The notes beneath the pieces are model-generated. The model ran no database searches and was not told the origin of the DNA. It saw nothing but the letters and a program-made list of their open reading frames with translations. This document shows positions 33,142 through 42,660 of a stretch of DNA of 64,000 bases, piece after piece. The stretch covers positions 1 through 64,000 of the forward strand of contig CALUUN010000007.1 in assembly GCA_944323995.1 (NCBI GenBank), written 5' to 3'. Origin of the DNA: Candidatus Gastranaerophilales bacterium (GTDB lineage: Bacteria > Cyanobacteriota > Vampirovibrionia > Gastranaerophilales > Gastranaerophilaceae). Every line of letters begins with the position of its first letter. The stretch's first letter is position 1. The position numbers and the translations under genes were made by a program.

Positions 33142-34227
33142 ATGAAAAAGATAGGATTCACTTTAGCGGAAGTGCTGATAACATTAGCCATTATTGGAAT
33201 AGTTGCAGCACTGACAATCCCGACACTTGTGCAGAATTATCAAGAAAGAGCATGGAACACTGCATCACAGGTATTCCAGAGAAAACTCGGCGAAGCATTA
33301 AAGGTTATGAATGTCCAAGGAACCTTGGCAGGTTATACAACAACAGAAGCATTTGTAGATGAATTATCTAAACATATAAAGATAACAAAAATATGTAAAA
33401 ACGATGATATAACAACGTGCTTTTCAGATACCGTAACCTGGGGCACAGAGAATGAAGAAGTAGAGATGTCAAAGATTAAAAAAGCAAAAAACTTCGGACA
33501 AGAGGATTGGGATACAGAAACTATAGGGTTACAATTTGCTAACGGTACTACCGGTATTATTGCTTATAACCCTGAGTGCAAACAAAACCCCTACTCTAAT
33601 CAAATTACTGGTACTTCTTGCATAGCTTTATTATATGACACAACTGGATTTAAAAAACCTAATCAACAGTTAAAAGACCTTAGGTCAATCAATGTGCTAA
33701 ACTTAGGAAATAACTGTGCTATTGAGCTCAATGGTGTTTGTTTTAGTGCTCCTTTTAAACCTCAGGCTTTAACATACAATGAATGTGAATCCCTAAAACA
33801 AGAATTAGGTATAGAAAAATGCTGCACCTGGTGTCACGGACAAGATTCCTGGTCTGGAACAATAAGTCCTGAAGAAGCAGGCCCAGACTATTGGTCAGGC
33901 TCTATAAAAACCTGCAAAGAGATGGGAGGAAGATTACCTACTATGGCTGAACTTGCTACTCTGGCAAATGAGTTATACAATACAAATAATATTGAAGCTT
34001 ATACAGATAATTATTTTCCTGCAAGATTAGATAGAGATAAATTGGCGAGTTATGGTTTTAGTGATTATGGCAGCTATTTTTGTTTAAGATCATCTGAAAC
34101 ACGTATAAACGGCTTTTTAGATAATAAGGTCTATGGTCGTTATTTCGGTTCCGGATCAACTGGTTGGAATTATACCTGCACCTCACGTGAAAAGAGCGAC
34201 ACATTAGCAATTTGTGTTATAGAATAA
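33142..34227 (+). CDS. prepilin-like protein with cysteine-rich, lectin-like C-terminal part (copy 1)
   Basis: 361 residues. The N-terminus is a type IV prepilin signal, GFTLAEVLITLAIIGIVAAL, cleaved after Gly by a prepilin peptidase. Residues ~30-200 are closely similar to 50497-51570 (AWNTAS, LAGYTTTE, FVDELSKHIKI, NPYSNQITG). The C-terminal half differs but keeps YWSGSIKTC and a final ICVIE; KEMGGRLPTMAELATLA recalls the start of DUF1566/C-type-lectin-like folds. At least 14 cysteines. It is probably a surface pilin or pseudopilin with a variable binding tip. AAGGAG precedes the ATG; a divergent XRE gene lies upstream. Confidence 0.88.
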   Translation: MKKIGFTLAEVLITLAIIGIVAALTIPTLVQNYQERAWNTASQVFQRKLGEALKVMNVQGTLAGYTTTEAFVDELSKHIKITKICKNDDITTCFSDTVTWGTENEEVEMSKIKKAKNFGQEDWDTETIGLQFANGTTGIIAYNPECKQNPYSNQITGTSCIALLYDTTGFKKPNQQLKDLRSINVLNLGNNCAIELNGVCFSAPFKPQALTYNECESLKQELGIEKCCTWCHGQDSWSGTISPEEAGPDYWSGSIKTCKEMGGRLPTMAELATLANELYNTNNIEAYTDNYFPARLDRDKLASYGFSDYGSYFCLRSSETRINGFLDNKVYGRYFGSGSTGWNYTCTSREKSDTLAICVIE

Positions 34228-34228
34228 A

Positions 34229-34312
34229 TTACCAGTTTGTTCTTATAACTTTTTGCTTACCATTTTTGTCATACATTTTTTTATACCACAAATCCTTAAA
34301 CTTTCCGTCAGA
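34229..34312 (-). pseudogene. short coding remnant cut by a dispersed repeat
   Basis: On the minus strand the frame SDGKFKDLWYKKMYDKNGKQ, continuing to VIRTNW and TAA at 34229-34231, has coding-like composition, but upstream it runs straight into the dispersed repeat and no start is found. It appears to be the 3' end of a lost gene. Confidence 0.35.
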
Positions 34313-34609
34313 ATTGTAGGTCGGATTTACTAATCCGACAACCCTTTCACATGAGTTTTAACCTATGGAAACCCGCTATATCACGATTTAAGCCCCCCCC
34401 ACCCTGCCCTCCCCCTCAAGGGTGGGAGGGAGTTTCAGGCATATCATTACGGCAACAATGCGATTACTACGTCGGACTTGCGTCTGTATCGGATTATTCG
34501 GGGTGCCGGCGGAGTAACGTACGACCGGCACCTTACGGGCTGGGTTCGCTTCGCTCACACGGCGCCCTACCGAAAATCCGCCTCGTAATGGCATATTATT
34601 GAGCGGAGC
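34311..34609. repeat. dispersed intergenic repeat, copy 2
   Basis: 34311-34474 matches 405-567, and 34584-34609 matches 624-649, while the inner segment differs from copy 1. It contains the same GTCGGATT/AATCCGAC hairpin and the C-run. The region 34475-34583 is GC-rich with its own palindromes. No gene is supported here. Confidence 0.7.
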
Positions 34610-34660
34610 AAATCCAAGACACGACTTAGCGTCTTAGCGTCTTAACGACTTTAAAAAGGG

Positions 34661-34813
34661 CTATTCGTCCTTTTCATCAACCCATATAATTGTAATATTT
34701 ACGGGTTGAGTAAAAGGATTTGAGATATGGTTATTCCAAAAATCACCTTTTGCAAGCGAGTCATAGTATGCAATTTGTTCTGCAAGTTTTTTTGTATACG
34801 CTAATAAATTCAT
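34661..34813 (-). CDS. 50-aa hypothetical protein
   Basis: ATG 34813 to TAG 34661 encodes MNLLAYTKKLAEQIAYYDSL, then a segment with FWNNHISNPFTQPVNIT and the acidic end WVDEKDE. GGAAGGAAG lies 4 nt before the ATG, a strong ribosome binding site. The gene is divergent from rubrerythrin. The family is not recognised; composition and RBS support a real small protein. Confidence 0.6.
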   Translation of the reverse strand: MNLLAYTKKLAEQIAYYDSLAKGDFWNNHISNPFTQPVNITIIWVDEKDE

Positions 34814-34929
34814 AATCTTCCTTCCTGACTATTTTACTTTATTATGCGTGTTTTTTATTTACGGTTAATCCCCGCAAAGCAGTGTATTTGTAAATTTATA
34901 TAGACCGCATGGCTAATCCTGTTTTCTGA

Positions 34930-34958
34930 TTGCAAAATTTTGAAATAAAATTTATTCT
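34930..34958 (+). promoter_or_regulatory. promoter of the rubrerythrin gene
   Basis: TTGCAA (34930-34935), 17-nt spacer, TATTCT (34953-34958), with AAAAGGAG before ATG 34980. Confidence 0.5.
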
Positions 34959-34979
34959 TTTATAAAAAGGAGATTATTT

Positions 34980-35552
34980 ATGAAAAATTTGAAAGGTACA
35001 AAAACAGAACAAAATCTTATAAATGCATTTGCAGGTGAATCTCAGGCAAGAAACCGTTATACCTTTTATGCAAAAGCCGCTAAAGAAGAAGGCTATGAAC
35101 AAATAGCCGCAATTTTTCTCGAAACTGCCGAAAATGAAAAAGAACACGCAAAGTTATTTTATGAACATATCGGAAACACCATAGGTCATGTAGATTCCGA
35201 ATACCCGTTTGAACTCGGCACGACCGAAGAAAATCTTGAAAGTGCAATAAACGGTGAGCATGAAGAATGGGCGGTTCTCTATGCGGAAGCCGAAAAAATC
35301 GCCCGCGAAGAAGGTTTTGAAGATGTTGCCGAAACTTTTCATCATGTAATAAATTCCGAGCAGCACCACTACAACCGCTACAAAAAACTTCTTGACAACA
35401 TAAAAAATGACACCGTTTTCAAAAAAACTTCCGAGGTTGTCTGGATGTGCAGAGAGTGCGGTTATCTTTATAAAGGCAAGTCAGCTCCGCAAAAATGCCC
35501 CAACTGTCATCACCCGCAGGCCTATTTTCAAATCTTCAGCGAAAATTATTAG
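34980..35552 (+). CDS. rbr: rubrerythrin
   Basis: 190 residues. The N-terminal four-helix diiron domain has two ExxH-type pairs (AGESQARNRYTFYAKAA, ETAENEKEHAKLFYEH, HVINSEQHHYNRYKKLL) and the C-terminus is a rubredoxin-like zinc/iron knuckle (CRECGYLYKG, CPNCHHPQAYF). It reduces hydrogen peroxide in anaerobes, consistent with a gut or other anoxic niche. Own promoter and RBS AAAAGGAG. Confidence 0.96.
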   Translation: MKNLKGTKTEQNLINAFAGESQARNRYTFYAKAAKEEGYEQIAAIFLETAENEKEHAKLFYEHIGNTIGHVDSEYPFELGTTEENLESAINGEHEEWAVLYAEAEKIAREEGFEDVAETFHHVINSEQHHYNRYKKLLDNIKNDTVFKKTSEVVWMCRECGYLYKGKSAPQKCPNCHHPQAYFQIFSENY

Positions 35553-35590
35553 TTGCCATATCCACGCCGGTTATATATAATAGTTAAGGA

Positions 35591-38500
35591 ATGGATAAGA
35601 TAAGAAAATCTGTTATAGTTTTAATTGTTTTAACGTTTTTATACGGGCTTTACTACTGGGGAATTCCGGCAGCTGTTAACATTGACAAAAGAATGCCGGA
35701 TATTGAACGGACGGTTTTTGACCGCACAGGGTACAAGATTTCCGTAAAACAGCCTTATATAAAAATGGGCTTAACTCCATCTGTATGGTTTATGGCTGAA
35801 AATGCCGATATTTTAAACGATGACGGCACAAAAGCACTCAGCCTCAAGCATTCGGCAATAAAAGTTTATCTAATCCCGCTTCTGTTTGGCAAAGTCCATA
35901 TCGGAAATTTTTCCGCTGATAAAATTGATGTAAATCTGGTTTATACAAAAAATTCCGAACTCAAACTCGGTCAGTATCAGCTTGAAAAATTCCCCGAGTC
36001 AAAAATGACTCTTTCAAAAGCATATTTCAGGCTCGGAAACTACAGGCTGAACCTCGATGATTTAAAACAAAATAAAAAAATAACGCTGGACGGAAGCTAT
36101 TTTACGCTTGATGAATTCCAAAACAACAAGCGGATTAAATTTTCGACTTTTGCCGAATTGTTTGTCGATAAAAAATCCTCCGAAATTATGGCTGATGTCG
36201 ACATTAAACTCCCGATAACCAAAATTACCGAAGATCAATTCAAAGTGAACGGACGGATTTCAAACCTTGATCTTTCTGATTTTTCCGAATACGCAAAGGC
36301 TTTGCCTGACAGCAAGGTTAAGTCGCTCTCAGGTGTGGTAAACTTTCTTGCCGATACTTCAACCGGCACTGACAAACATAAAAATATCTTTGCAAAACTG
36401 ACTGTCGAAAATCTTGCAATAATGCAGGATGATAAAGCAAAATCAGTTTACTGCAAAGATAAATTCAATCTACAAGCCGGCATTGATACTATTAAAAACG
36501 GTATAAATATCCGTGATATGAAAATCCTCGCAAAAGGGATTGATGTTTCGCTAAACGGTACCGCAACACATTTAGATTCCAAAATGCCGTTTGTTGATTT
36601 GAATGCCGCAATAAAAAATTCAAGAACAGAAAATTTTATACCGCTTTTACCACCTGAAGAAAACCTTCTCAAAGAAGTTAATTTTGCCGCGTTGAAAAAG
36701 AATTTCTTTTACGGTGATATCAACGGTAATCTGAACATAAAAGGCAAGGCCGATTCAGCTGATGTGACGGGAAAAATTACGGTTACCGAAGGCTACCTCA
36801 ACAAACCTTTCCCGAATAATACTCCAAAGGCTGTGATTAAACTTTTATTCAACGGCAAAAAAATGGCTATGGATGTGAAAGTTCCGGCTTCTAAAACCCA
36901 GACGGTTTTTGTGAGCGGCGATGTGGAGCTTTACAACGGCAAAAACGCTGATTTATACATAAAAAGTACACCCGAAATTGATCTTAAAATTGCTCAGACA
37001 GCATTGAATCCCCTGCATGAAATTCTTAAATTTGATCTGGGGCCGGTTCCGATTATGGATATAAAAGGTATCGGCAATATTGATTTGAAAGTAAAAGGCA
37101 CCCGCAAAAATCCCCACGGCTGGGGTGAATTTAATTTTAAAAATACAACAGCATCATTTTTAGATATTAACAATATGGTGTTGAAAAACGGAGCCGGAAA
37201 ACTTACGTTTAATGATGAAGATACACACTTTTACGCCTCGTCGGCTTATTTGAACGGCAAGCCGGTCAAAGTTGAGGGAACATGCACCCTCAAAGGGGTT
37301 CTGGATTTTAACGTTACCGCCAAACATCAGGATCTCGGAGATTTGTTAAAGATAATAAAAACCTCTCCCATGCTTTCTGATATCCAAAAACTTGTTGAAC
37401 CCGTTACCTCCGCACGGGGTCCGGCTGATTTTACCGTAAACCTTACCGGCACGGTAAAAGATGTTAACGATGTTGTGTTTAACAAAAATATTTTTGCAAA
37501 AGGTTCAATTAATTTGTTTTCAAATAAAATTACCTCTAAAGGGATAAGTATTTCGGGAATTTCCGGCAAAATAAATTTTAATAATTTGAATACTGATCTG
37601 GATATAAAAACAAAACTCCCCGCATCGTTGATAAAAATAAACGGAAAAATGAATGACAAAACCGCAAATTTGAATATAGTTTCGGACAAATTTGTACTAA
37701 AAGACGGACTTGATATTTTAAAATTGAATATTCCGCTGAAAGATGATATCGGCAAAATCCATACAAGTTTTGCGGCAAATTATAACGGCAGCGCGGAAAA
37801 AATTGATATAAACGGTATTTCGGCAAAAGGGAAAATATTTGCCTTTAAAGGTGCAAATTTGAGCGTTAATAACACCGCTTTTAACTTGAAAAATTCCGTG
37901 CTGAATCTTTCCGCCCTGAAAGGAATGTTGATGGAAAGCCCGTATTCTCTTAATTTGAACGCTTCTCAAATCCTTTCGGACAAACAATCCGTTAACGGAA
38001 ATTTCTATATCAAAAAATTTAATATGAAAAATATTAATGAGCTTAAACAATACTTTGCTCTGAATGATTTTTCGGATTTTAACGGAACGGTAGATTTAAA
38101 AGGTTATATTAAAAATAATGAAATCTACGCCGATGCGGCACCCGATAACGTAAGTCTGGTTTATAAACCTGCTGATTTAAAAATGCGGATATTGAGCGGT
38201 AAAATAAGACTGGAAAAAGATACTGTTTTATTAAACAAAATAAATTCAATGCTCGGCGAAATGCCTGTTTTTGCCGACGGAAAAATTCATAACATAAGTT
38301 CTCAACCTAAATTAGCACTCTATATCAATGCAAAACCCACTCAGGAATTTATTGATCAGTTTTTTAATACCAGAGCGGTTTACCCGATAAAATTGAAAGG
38401 CGATATAAATTTTTCGTCAGCTTTATCCGGGAATTTGAAAGCATTAAGAAATAAAACACAACTGAAACTTGCTGAAAACGCCAGTATTTATTATATGGGC

Positions 38501-40003
38501 GCAACGCTCGGAAGCAGTCTGGAAAATAAATTTTCAAATGCCGTAAATATTACCGTCGATAACGTTATATACCCCGACGGGATAAAAATTAACAACCTGC
38601 AATACGATCAGCTTATCCCTTCGCAAAACAACAGAATCTATGCAAAAACACAGCTTACGGCATCCGGAAGTGCAAAATTTTTGCCAGATAACGATATCAA
38701 GTTCTCAGGCTTTAAGGTAAAAACTCTCCAGCCAACCGATGCAAAAATATTTAATATAATTTTTAGAAAACCGTTGATGAAACAGGGAATATTCACCTCC
38801 GATATCACAATCAACGGCAAAGCCTCGGCACCCGTGATTACCGGCAAATTTGATATTACAAGCATTGATATGCCGCTTTTTGATGCGACTATTAAAGATA
38901 TTTCATTTGATTTTAAACCCGATAAAGTGTTTCTCAACTCAAAAGGCGTTGTGTTGACAAATAATCTTAATATCTCTGCAATTATGCAAAATAATCCTTA
39001 CCCGCCGCTTGTGTTTGAAGATATTAAAATAAAACTTGAAGATCTGGACTTGAACAGGATTGCCTCTGCGTTCAGAGATTATGAAGCTGACAGTTCAAGA
39101 ACCCATACGGCAAACAACTTTGAAATTCCCGACATAAACGGCATAGTTATTAAAAAAGCGGCAGTTTCGGCAAATAATATAAAAATTAAAAACCTTACGG
39201 CTACGGATTTTGAATCAACTGCGGCTTTGAATAATATGAAATTTGAGGTTCCGGATTTTCAATTCAAAATGGCTGAAGGTGTTGTAAAAGGCCGTATAAA
39301 TTATAATATTCAGGATGAAATTGTTAATCTCGCGATGAATATAAAAGATGCAAACGCACAAATAATCGCAGAAACTCTTTTTGATTTGAAAGGTCAGGTG
39401 TTCGGTTCTTTGACAGGTGATATAAATCTTTCCTGTAAAGGGCTTGAACACGATTCATGTATGGCAACCCTTTCCGGAAACGGAGGTTTTAACGTTGCTA
39501 ACGGAAGAATGCCGAAACTCGGTTCGCTTGAATATCTTTTGAAAGCCGGTAATCTTGTCAAAGGCGGTATAACCGGACTTTCCATCAACGGTATTATTGA
39601 TTTGATTACGCCTTATAAAACAGGTGATTTTGACAGCATTAGCGGCAATATTCATATAAAAGACGGTATAGCTGATGATATCAGGATATTCTCCGCCGGA
39701 AAAGATTTGAATATGTACCTCAAAGGTTCATATAATCTTACAAACCTTATGGCTGATATGCAAATTTTCGGCGCACTCACCAAAAATTTCTCGACCCTGT
39801 TCGGCAAAATCGGCAATGCATCTTTGAATACACTGTTTAATACAATTCCGGGAATAAACGTTACCGAGGCGCCTTCAGTTATAACTGAAGATATCAAAAA
39901 AATTCCTAACGTTGAAAATAATGCCGCAAGAATGTTTGCCGTTGATATATACGGTGATATCAACGGAGATGATTATGTCAGAAGTTTCAAATGGCTGAAG
40001 TAA
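35591..40003 (+). CDS. very large AsmA-like inner-membrane-anchored protein
   Basis: 1470 residues: one N-terminal membrane helix (VIVLIVLTFLYGLYYWGIP), then a periplasmic beta-rich chain with repeated short K-x-D-hydrophobic strands and a C-terminal AsmA-like region (SGNGGFNVANGRMPKLGSLE, then a late helical segment). AsmA/TamB/YhdP-type proteins are thought to bridge the envelope and move phospholipids to the outer membrane. RBS AAGGA precedes the ATG. Its stop directly abuts that of the convergent gene. The family assignment is good, the exact subfamily uncertain. Confidence 0.8.
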   Translation: MDKIRKSVIVLIVLTFLYGLYYWGIPAAVNIDKRMPDIERTVFDRTGYKISVKQPYIKMGLTPSVWFMAENADILNDDGTKALSLKHSAIKVYLIPLLFGKVHIGNFSADKIDVNLVYTKNSELKLGQYQLEKFPESKMTLSKAYFRLGNYRLNLDDLKQNKKITLDGSYFTLDEFQNNKRIKFSTFAELFVDKKSSEIMADVDIKLPITKITEDQFKVNGRISNLDLSDFSEYAKALPDSKVKSLSGVVNFLADTSTGTDKHKNIFAKLTVENLAIMQDDKAKSVYCKDKFNLQAGIDTIKNGINIRDMKILAKGIDVSLNGTATHLDSKMPFVDLNAAIKNSRTENFIPLLPPEENLLKEVNFAALKKNFFYGDINGNLNIKGKADSADVTGKITVTEGYLNKPFPNNTPKAVIKLLFNGKKMAMDVKVPASKTQTVFVSGDVELYNGKNADLYIKSTPEIDLKIAQTALNPLHEILKFDLGPVPIMDIKGIGNIDLKVKGTRKNPHGWGEFNFKNTTASFLDINNMVLKNGAGKLTFNDEDTHFYASSAYLNGKPVKVEGTCTLKGVLDFNVTAKHQDLGDLLKIIKTSPMLSDIQKLVEPVTSARGPADFTVNLTGTVKDVNDVVFNKNIFAKGSINLFSNKITSKGISISGISGKINFNNLNTDLDIKTKLPASLIKINGKMNDKTANLNIVSDKFVLKDGLDILKLNIPLKDDIGKIHTSFAANYNGSAEKIDINGISAKGKIFAFKGANLSVNNTAFNLKNSVLNLSALKGMLMESPYSLNLNASQILSDKQSVNGNFYIKKFNMKNINELKQYFALNDFSDFNGTVDLKGYIKNNEIYADAAPDNVSLVYKPADLKMRILSGKIRLEKDTVLLNKINSMLGEMPVFADGKIHNISSQPKLALYINAKPTQEFIDQFFNTRAVYPIKLKGDINFSSALSGNLKALRNKTQLKLAENASIYYMGATLGSSLENKFSNAVNITVDNVIYPDGIKINNLQYDQLIPSQNNRIYAKTQLTASGSAKFLPDNDIKFSGFKVKTLQPTDAKIFNIIFRKPLMKQGIFTSDITINGKASAPVITGKFDITSIDMPLFDATIKDISFDFKPDKVFLNSKGVVLTNNLNISAIMQNNPYPPLVFEDIKIKLEDLDLNRIASAFRDYEADSSRTHTANNFEIPDINGIVIKKAAVSANNIKIKNLTATDFESTAALNNMKFEVPDFQFKMAEGVVKGRINYNIQDEIVNLAMNIKDANAQIIAETLFDLKGQVFGSLTGDINLSCKGLEHDSCMATLSGNGGFNVANGRMPKLGSLEYLLKAGNLVKGGITGLSINGIIDLITPYKTGDFDSISGNIHIKDGIADDIRIFSAGKDLNMYLKGSYNLTNLMADMQIFGALTKNFSTLFGKIGNASLNTLFNTIPGINVTEAPSVITEDIKKIPNVENNAARMFAVDIYGDINGDDYVRSFKWLK

Positions 40004-41641
40004 TTAATTTTTCTTTCCTGATGAATAATCAGCTGTGCCGGGGAAGGCATTTGAACCTGTTGTTAATCTTGTGATAAGATATTGAATTTTCGGAATAATT
40101 GTTGACAGGAACAGGGCTGAAACTACAAAACCCGTACCCCAGTTAAGAGTATTCTTGAAGATGTTATTCTTGTATGCATTTTCAAGAGTTTTGAGAGTAA
40201 TGTCACCGTTGGATTTTTCAGCATTTTTTACAATGGTCTTAACATATGTTCTGACGTTTTCGATAAGTCCGTCAAGTTCTTTTTGTGCAACAAATTTGAA
40301 CGGATTTTTGTGGTTTGCGGTTGTAACGGTTGTTCTTACACCGTTTATAACTTTTGTTTGTTTCTCAACACCTTTTTCAACGGTGAATACATTATCCCAG
40401 AATTCAGGATTATTCAAAGCACCGCCTTTAAATATAGCTTCCGCCTGACTTTCTGCGAGCATTGAAACACCTTCAAGCTGCGGCTGTAATTTAGACATGC
40501 GTTTTGCAAGATTTGAGTATTTTTCGGCATCTTCCGGCGAGAATTGCTGTTTGAGAATTTCAAGGAATTTGTCAAGAGTAATTGCACCGTCTTTGAATTC
40601 TGATTTAACCTTGTTCATTTTAGCAGATACATCAACGTCACCTAGCATAATTTGAGCGAATTCTTTCGGTTTGATTGATAATTTGCCTGACGTTTTATCA
40701 TTGTGGCCGGTCAATTCAAGGGCGTATTTCATATAGTCAGTAACCTGTCTGGCGCCGACCGGGTTCAATCTCGACGGTGTACCGTGTTCAATTTTGTTCA
40801 TTAATTTGTTGATTAACGGCATACTGAACATATAGAAAAAGATTGATGAAATATCACGCCAGAGGATTTCAACTCTTTCGTGGTTGTTTCTTGCGCTTAT
40901 TGCACGGCCGCCGGAAATACCTATGTCAGTTGATAAAAGCTGATAGATAGTATCGTGTTCAAATTTGTGTGACAGATTGAGAAGTGTCTGTGCGCCGTTT
41001 CCGAATGACGGTTTTTTATTTTTCTTTTTCTTGCCCTCAAGCGCCTGCGCATCGTCTATAAATTGTTCCATGCCGAATTGCGGGTTATAACCCATTGTTC
41101 TGAATTCTTCAAAGTTTACCTGCGGATTGAATTTTTTGTCATTTCTGTGGTAATACCTTGTGATTGACTGATTCATTTTCGGCACCACAAAACCCACAAG
41201 CCCGTTTGCAAGAAGAATACTTGCAGCGATTTTTGTGAATTTAAAGGATGCAATTTTTGACAGCGGAATATTCTGTCCGCTGTCTTTTGCCCATTTCATG
41301 TAATTTGCAAGCGGTTTGCGGATTGAATCCCCCTGAGCGTCAAAGTTAGTATTTTTAAAGCCCATAAGGTGCTTTAATATATAATCGTTTATTTTGTTAA
41401 AGACTTTTACGCCTGCAAACCAGAAGGCCGCTCCTATTGTTTCTTCCGTAAAACGCTCTCTGCCTTCATCAAATCCGCCTCTTTTAAACGCCTGTATTGT
41501 TCTGCCGCCGGTTACACAGCACTCCAGCATAATCAAAGGCGCAAGTCCTCTGGATTCCATCCCTCTCACAAACCTCTGCACTGCCGAGAAGTTCTTTATG
41601 GTCTGGGGTTTTAAGTTTATATTCAGCGGAGTAATATTCAT
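40004..41641 (-). CDS. lineage-specific membrane protein
   Basis: 545 residues, family not recognised. N-terminus MNITPLNINLKPQTIKNFSA is polar with no signal peptide. Hydrophobic segments include ILLANGLVGFVVP (~150) and, near the end, FVVSALFLSTIIPKIQYLI; in between are long charged helices and KKNKKPSFGNGAQ, which carries the short SFG motif also found at protein starts in this window. ATG 41641 is chosen over 41668. It is divergent from a gene with similar character (41848), and the pair may act together. Confidence 0.65.
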   Translation of the reverse strand: MNITPLNINLKPQTIKNFSAVQRFVRGMESRGLAPLIMLECCVTGGRTIQAFKRGGFDEGRERFTEETIGAAFWFAGVKVFNKINDYILKHLMGFKNTNFDAQGDSIRKPLANYMKWAKDSGQNIPLSKIASFKFTKIAASILLANGLVGFVVPKMNQSITRYYHRNDKKFNPQVNFEEFRTMGYNPQFGMEQFIDDAQALEGKKKKNKKPSFGNGAQTLLNLSHKFEHDTIYQLLSTDIGISGGRAISARNNHERVEILWRDISSIFFYMFSMPLINKLMNKIEHGTPSRLNPVGARQVTDYMKYALELTGHNDKTSGKLSIKPKEFAQIMLGDVDVSAKMNKVKSEFKDGAITLDKFLEILKQQFSPEDAEKYSNLAKRMSKLQPQLEGVSMLAESQAEAIFKGGALNNPEFWDNVFTVEKGVEKQTKVINGVRTTVTTANHKNPFKFVAQKELDGLIENVRTYVKTIVKNAEKSNGDITLKTLENAYKNNIFKNTLNWGTGFVVSALFLSTIIPKIQYLITRLTTGSNAFPGTADYSSGKKN

Positions 41642-41847
41642 AATTTCTACACTAACTTGACATTTCAACTAATGGCTGTCAAACATGTTTTTTGCCGTTT
41701 TTCACATATCCGTTAATAAATTGTTACACAAGTAGTGTATCACAAACAATAATTAAGATATGTTAAATTTACAATTATTTTTTTTGAATTTAAAGCAATA
41801 GATTTTTTCAGGAGTTTTTGCTATAATAGAAGCGAAGGTGTGTTTCT

Positions 41848-42660
41848 ATGAATATTAATACAGTAGATTTAAATCGTCCCCAGAGGTTCAGCCAGTTTAA
41901 ACAGGCTTCTGCGCCTAAATTTGAAGGCCAGCAAAAAGAAGCTCCGGCCGGCGTAAAGGCAGGAGCCGCAATAAGCTCTCTTGCTGGCACCGGAGTTGCA
42001 CTTGCACTGATTGCAAAAAGACAGGGATTTTCGCTCAATCCTAAAGTATTAAAAAACACTCCCGTAAAAGATTGGGCAATATTCAGAATTGCAAATAAAA
42101 AAGATCCGGACAGAAAACTTCTTGAAATTGAAGAAAAAGAGATTTTTGCACTGGCAGGCGGTTCGGTTGCAGGCGGCTTGGCAGGCGGCGCTGTATTTGA
42201 CAGAAAGAATATGAAGGCAAAATTCAGAGAAGCGCTCACTCAGATTGTCGGAAATGTCCTTATTCCTGTCGGATTTGTCGGCGGTGCTTCAAGAATTTAT
42301 AAAAAATACGAACCCCAAATAAAAGGTATTATGCCGCAAATCGGAGCCGGTAATAACAAATATATTAATTTTGCGAATAAATTTATTAAAAATCTTCCGG
42401 CAGTCGGAATTACTGCAGCAGCACTTGTTACTGGTATTTATACAGGCAGTAAGGTAACTAATTTTGTAAACGAAAAGTTCTTCGGTCAAAAGAAGGAAAG
42501 AAAAATCAAGTCAACCGACTTTGCCCCGCACGTTGATGATCTTTGCCTTGCGGTAACGCTTATGGGATCTAAAAATTCACCTGCCGCAAGTACAATAACA
42601 CGTGTTGTTCCTCTGTTTTTATCCGTTCCCGGATATCAGGTCGGTAAAGCTCAGGATTAG
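41848..42660 (+). CDS. lineage-specific membrane protein with N-terminal PKFEGQ motif
   Basis: 270 residues. A polar N-terminus (FSQFKQASAPKFEGQQKE) is followed by hydrophobic segments rich in Gly/Ala: AAISSLAGTGVALALIA, ALAGGSVAGGLAGGAVF, NVLIPVGFVGGA and VGITAAALVTGIYTG. TATAAT (41822-41827) and GAAGGTG precede the ATG. It overlaps the convergent malQ by 4 nt. The family is not recognised; the topology suggests four membrane or membrane-associated helices. Confidence 0.65.
   Translation: MNINTVDLNRPQRFSQFKQASAPKFEGQQKEAPAGVKAGAAISSLAGTGVALALIAKRQGFSLNPKVLKNTPVKDWAIFRIANKKDPDRKLLEIEEKEIFALAGGSVAGGLAGGAVFDRKNMKAKFREALTQIVGNVLIPVGFVGGASRIYKKYEPQIKGIMPQIGAGNNKYINFANKFIKNLPAVGITAAALVTGIYTGSKVTNFVNEKFFGQKKERKIKSTDFAPHVDDLCLAVTLMGSKNSPAASTITRVVPLFLSVPGYQVGKAQD

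Noticed and set aside
33142-34227. Diversity-generating retroelement target (variable lectin-like tail)
   Set aside because: The tail is C-type-lectin-like, but no reverse transcriptase or template repeat is visible in the window.
40004-42660. Toxin-immunity reading of the divergent membrane genes
   Set aside because: Beyond the shared membrane character there is no toxin motif, so the claim would be guesswork.
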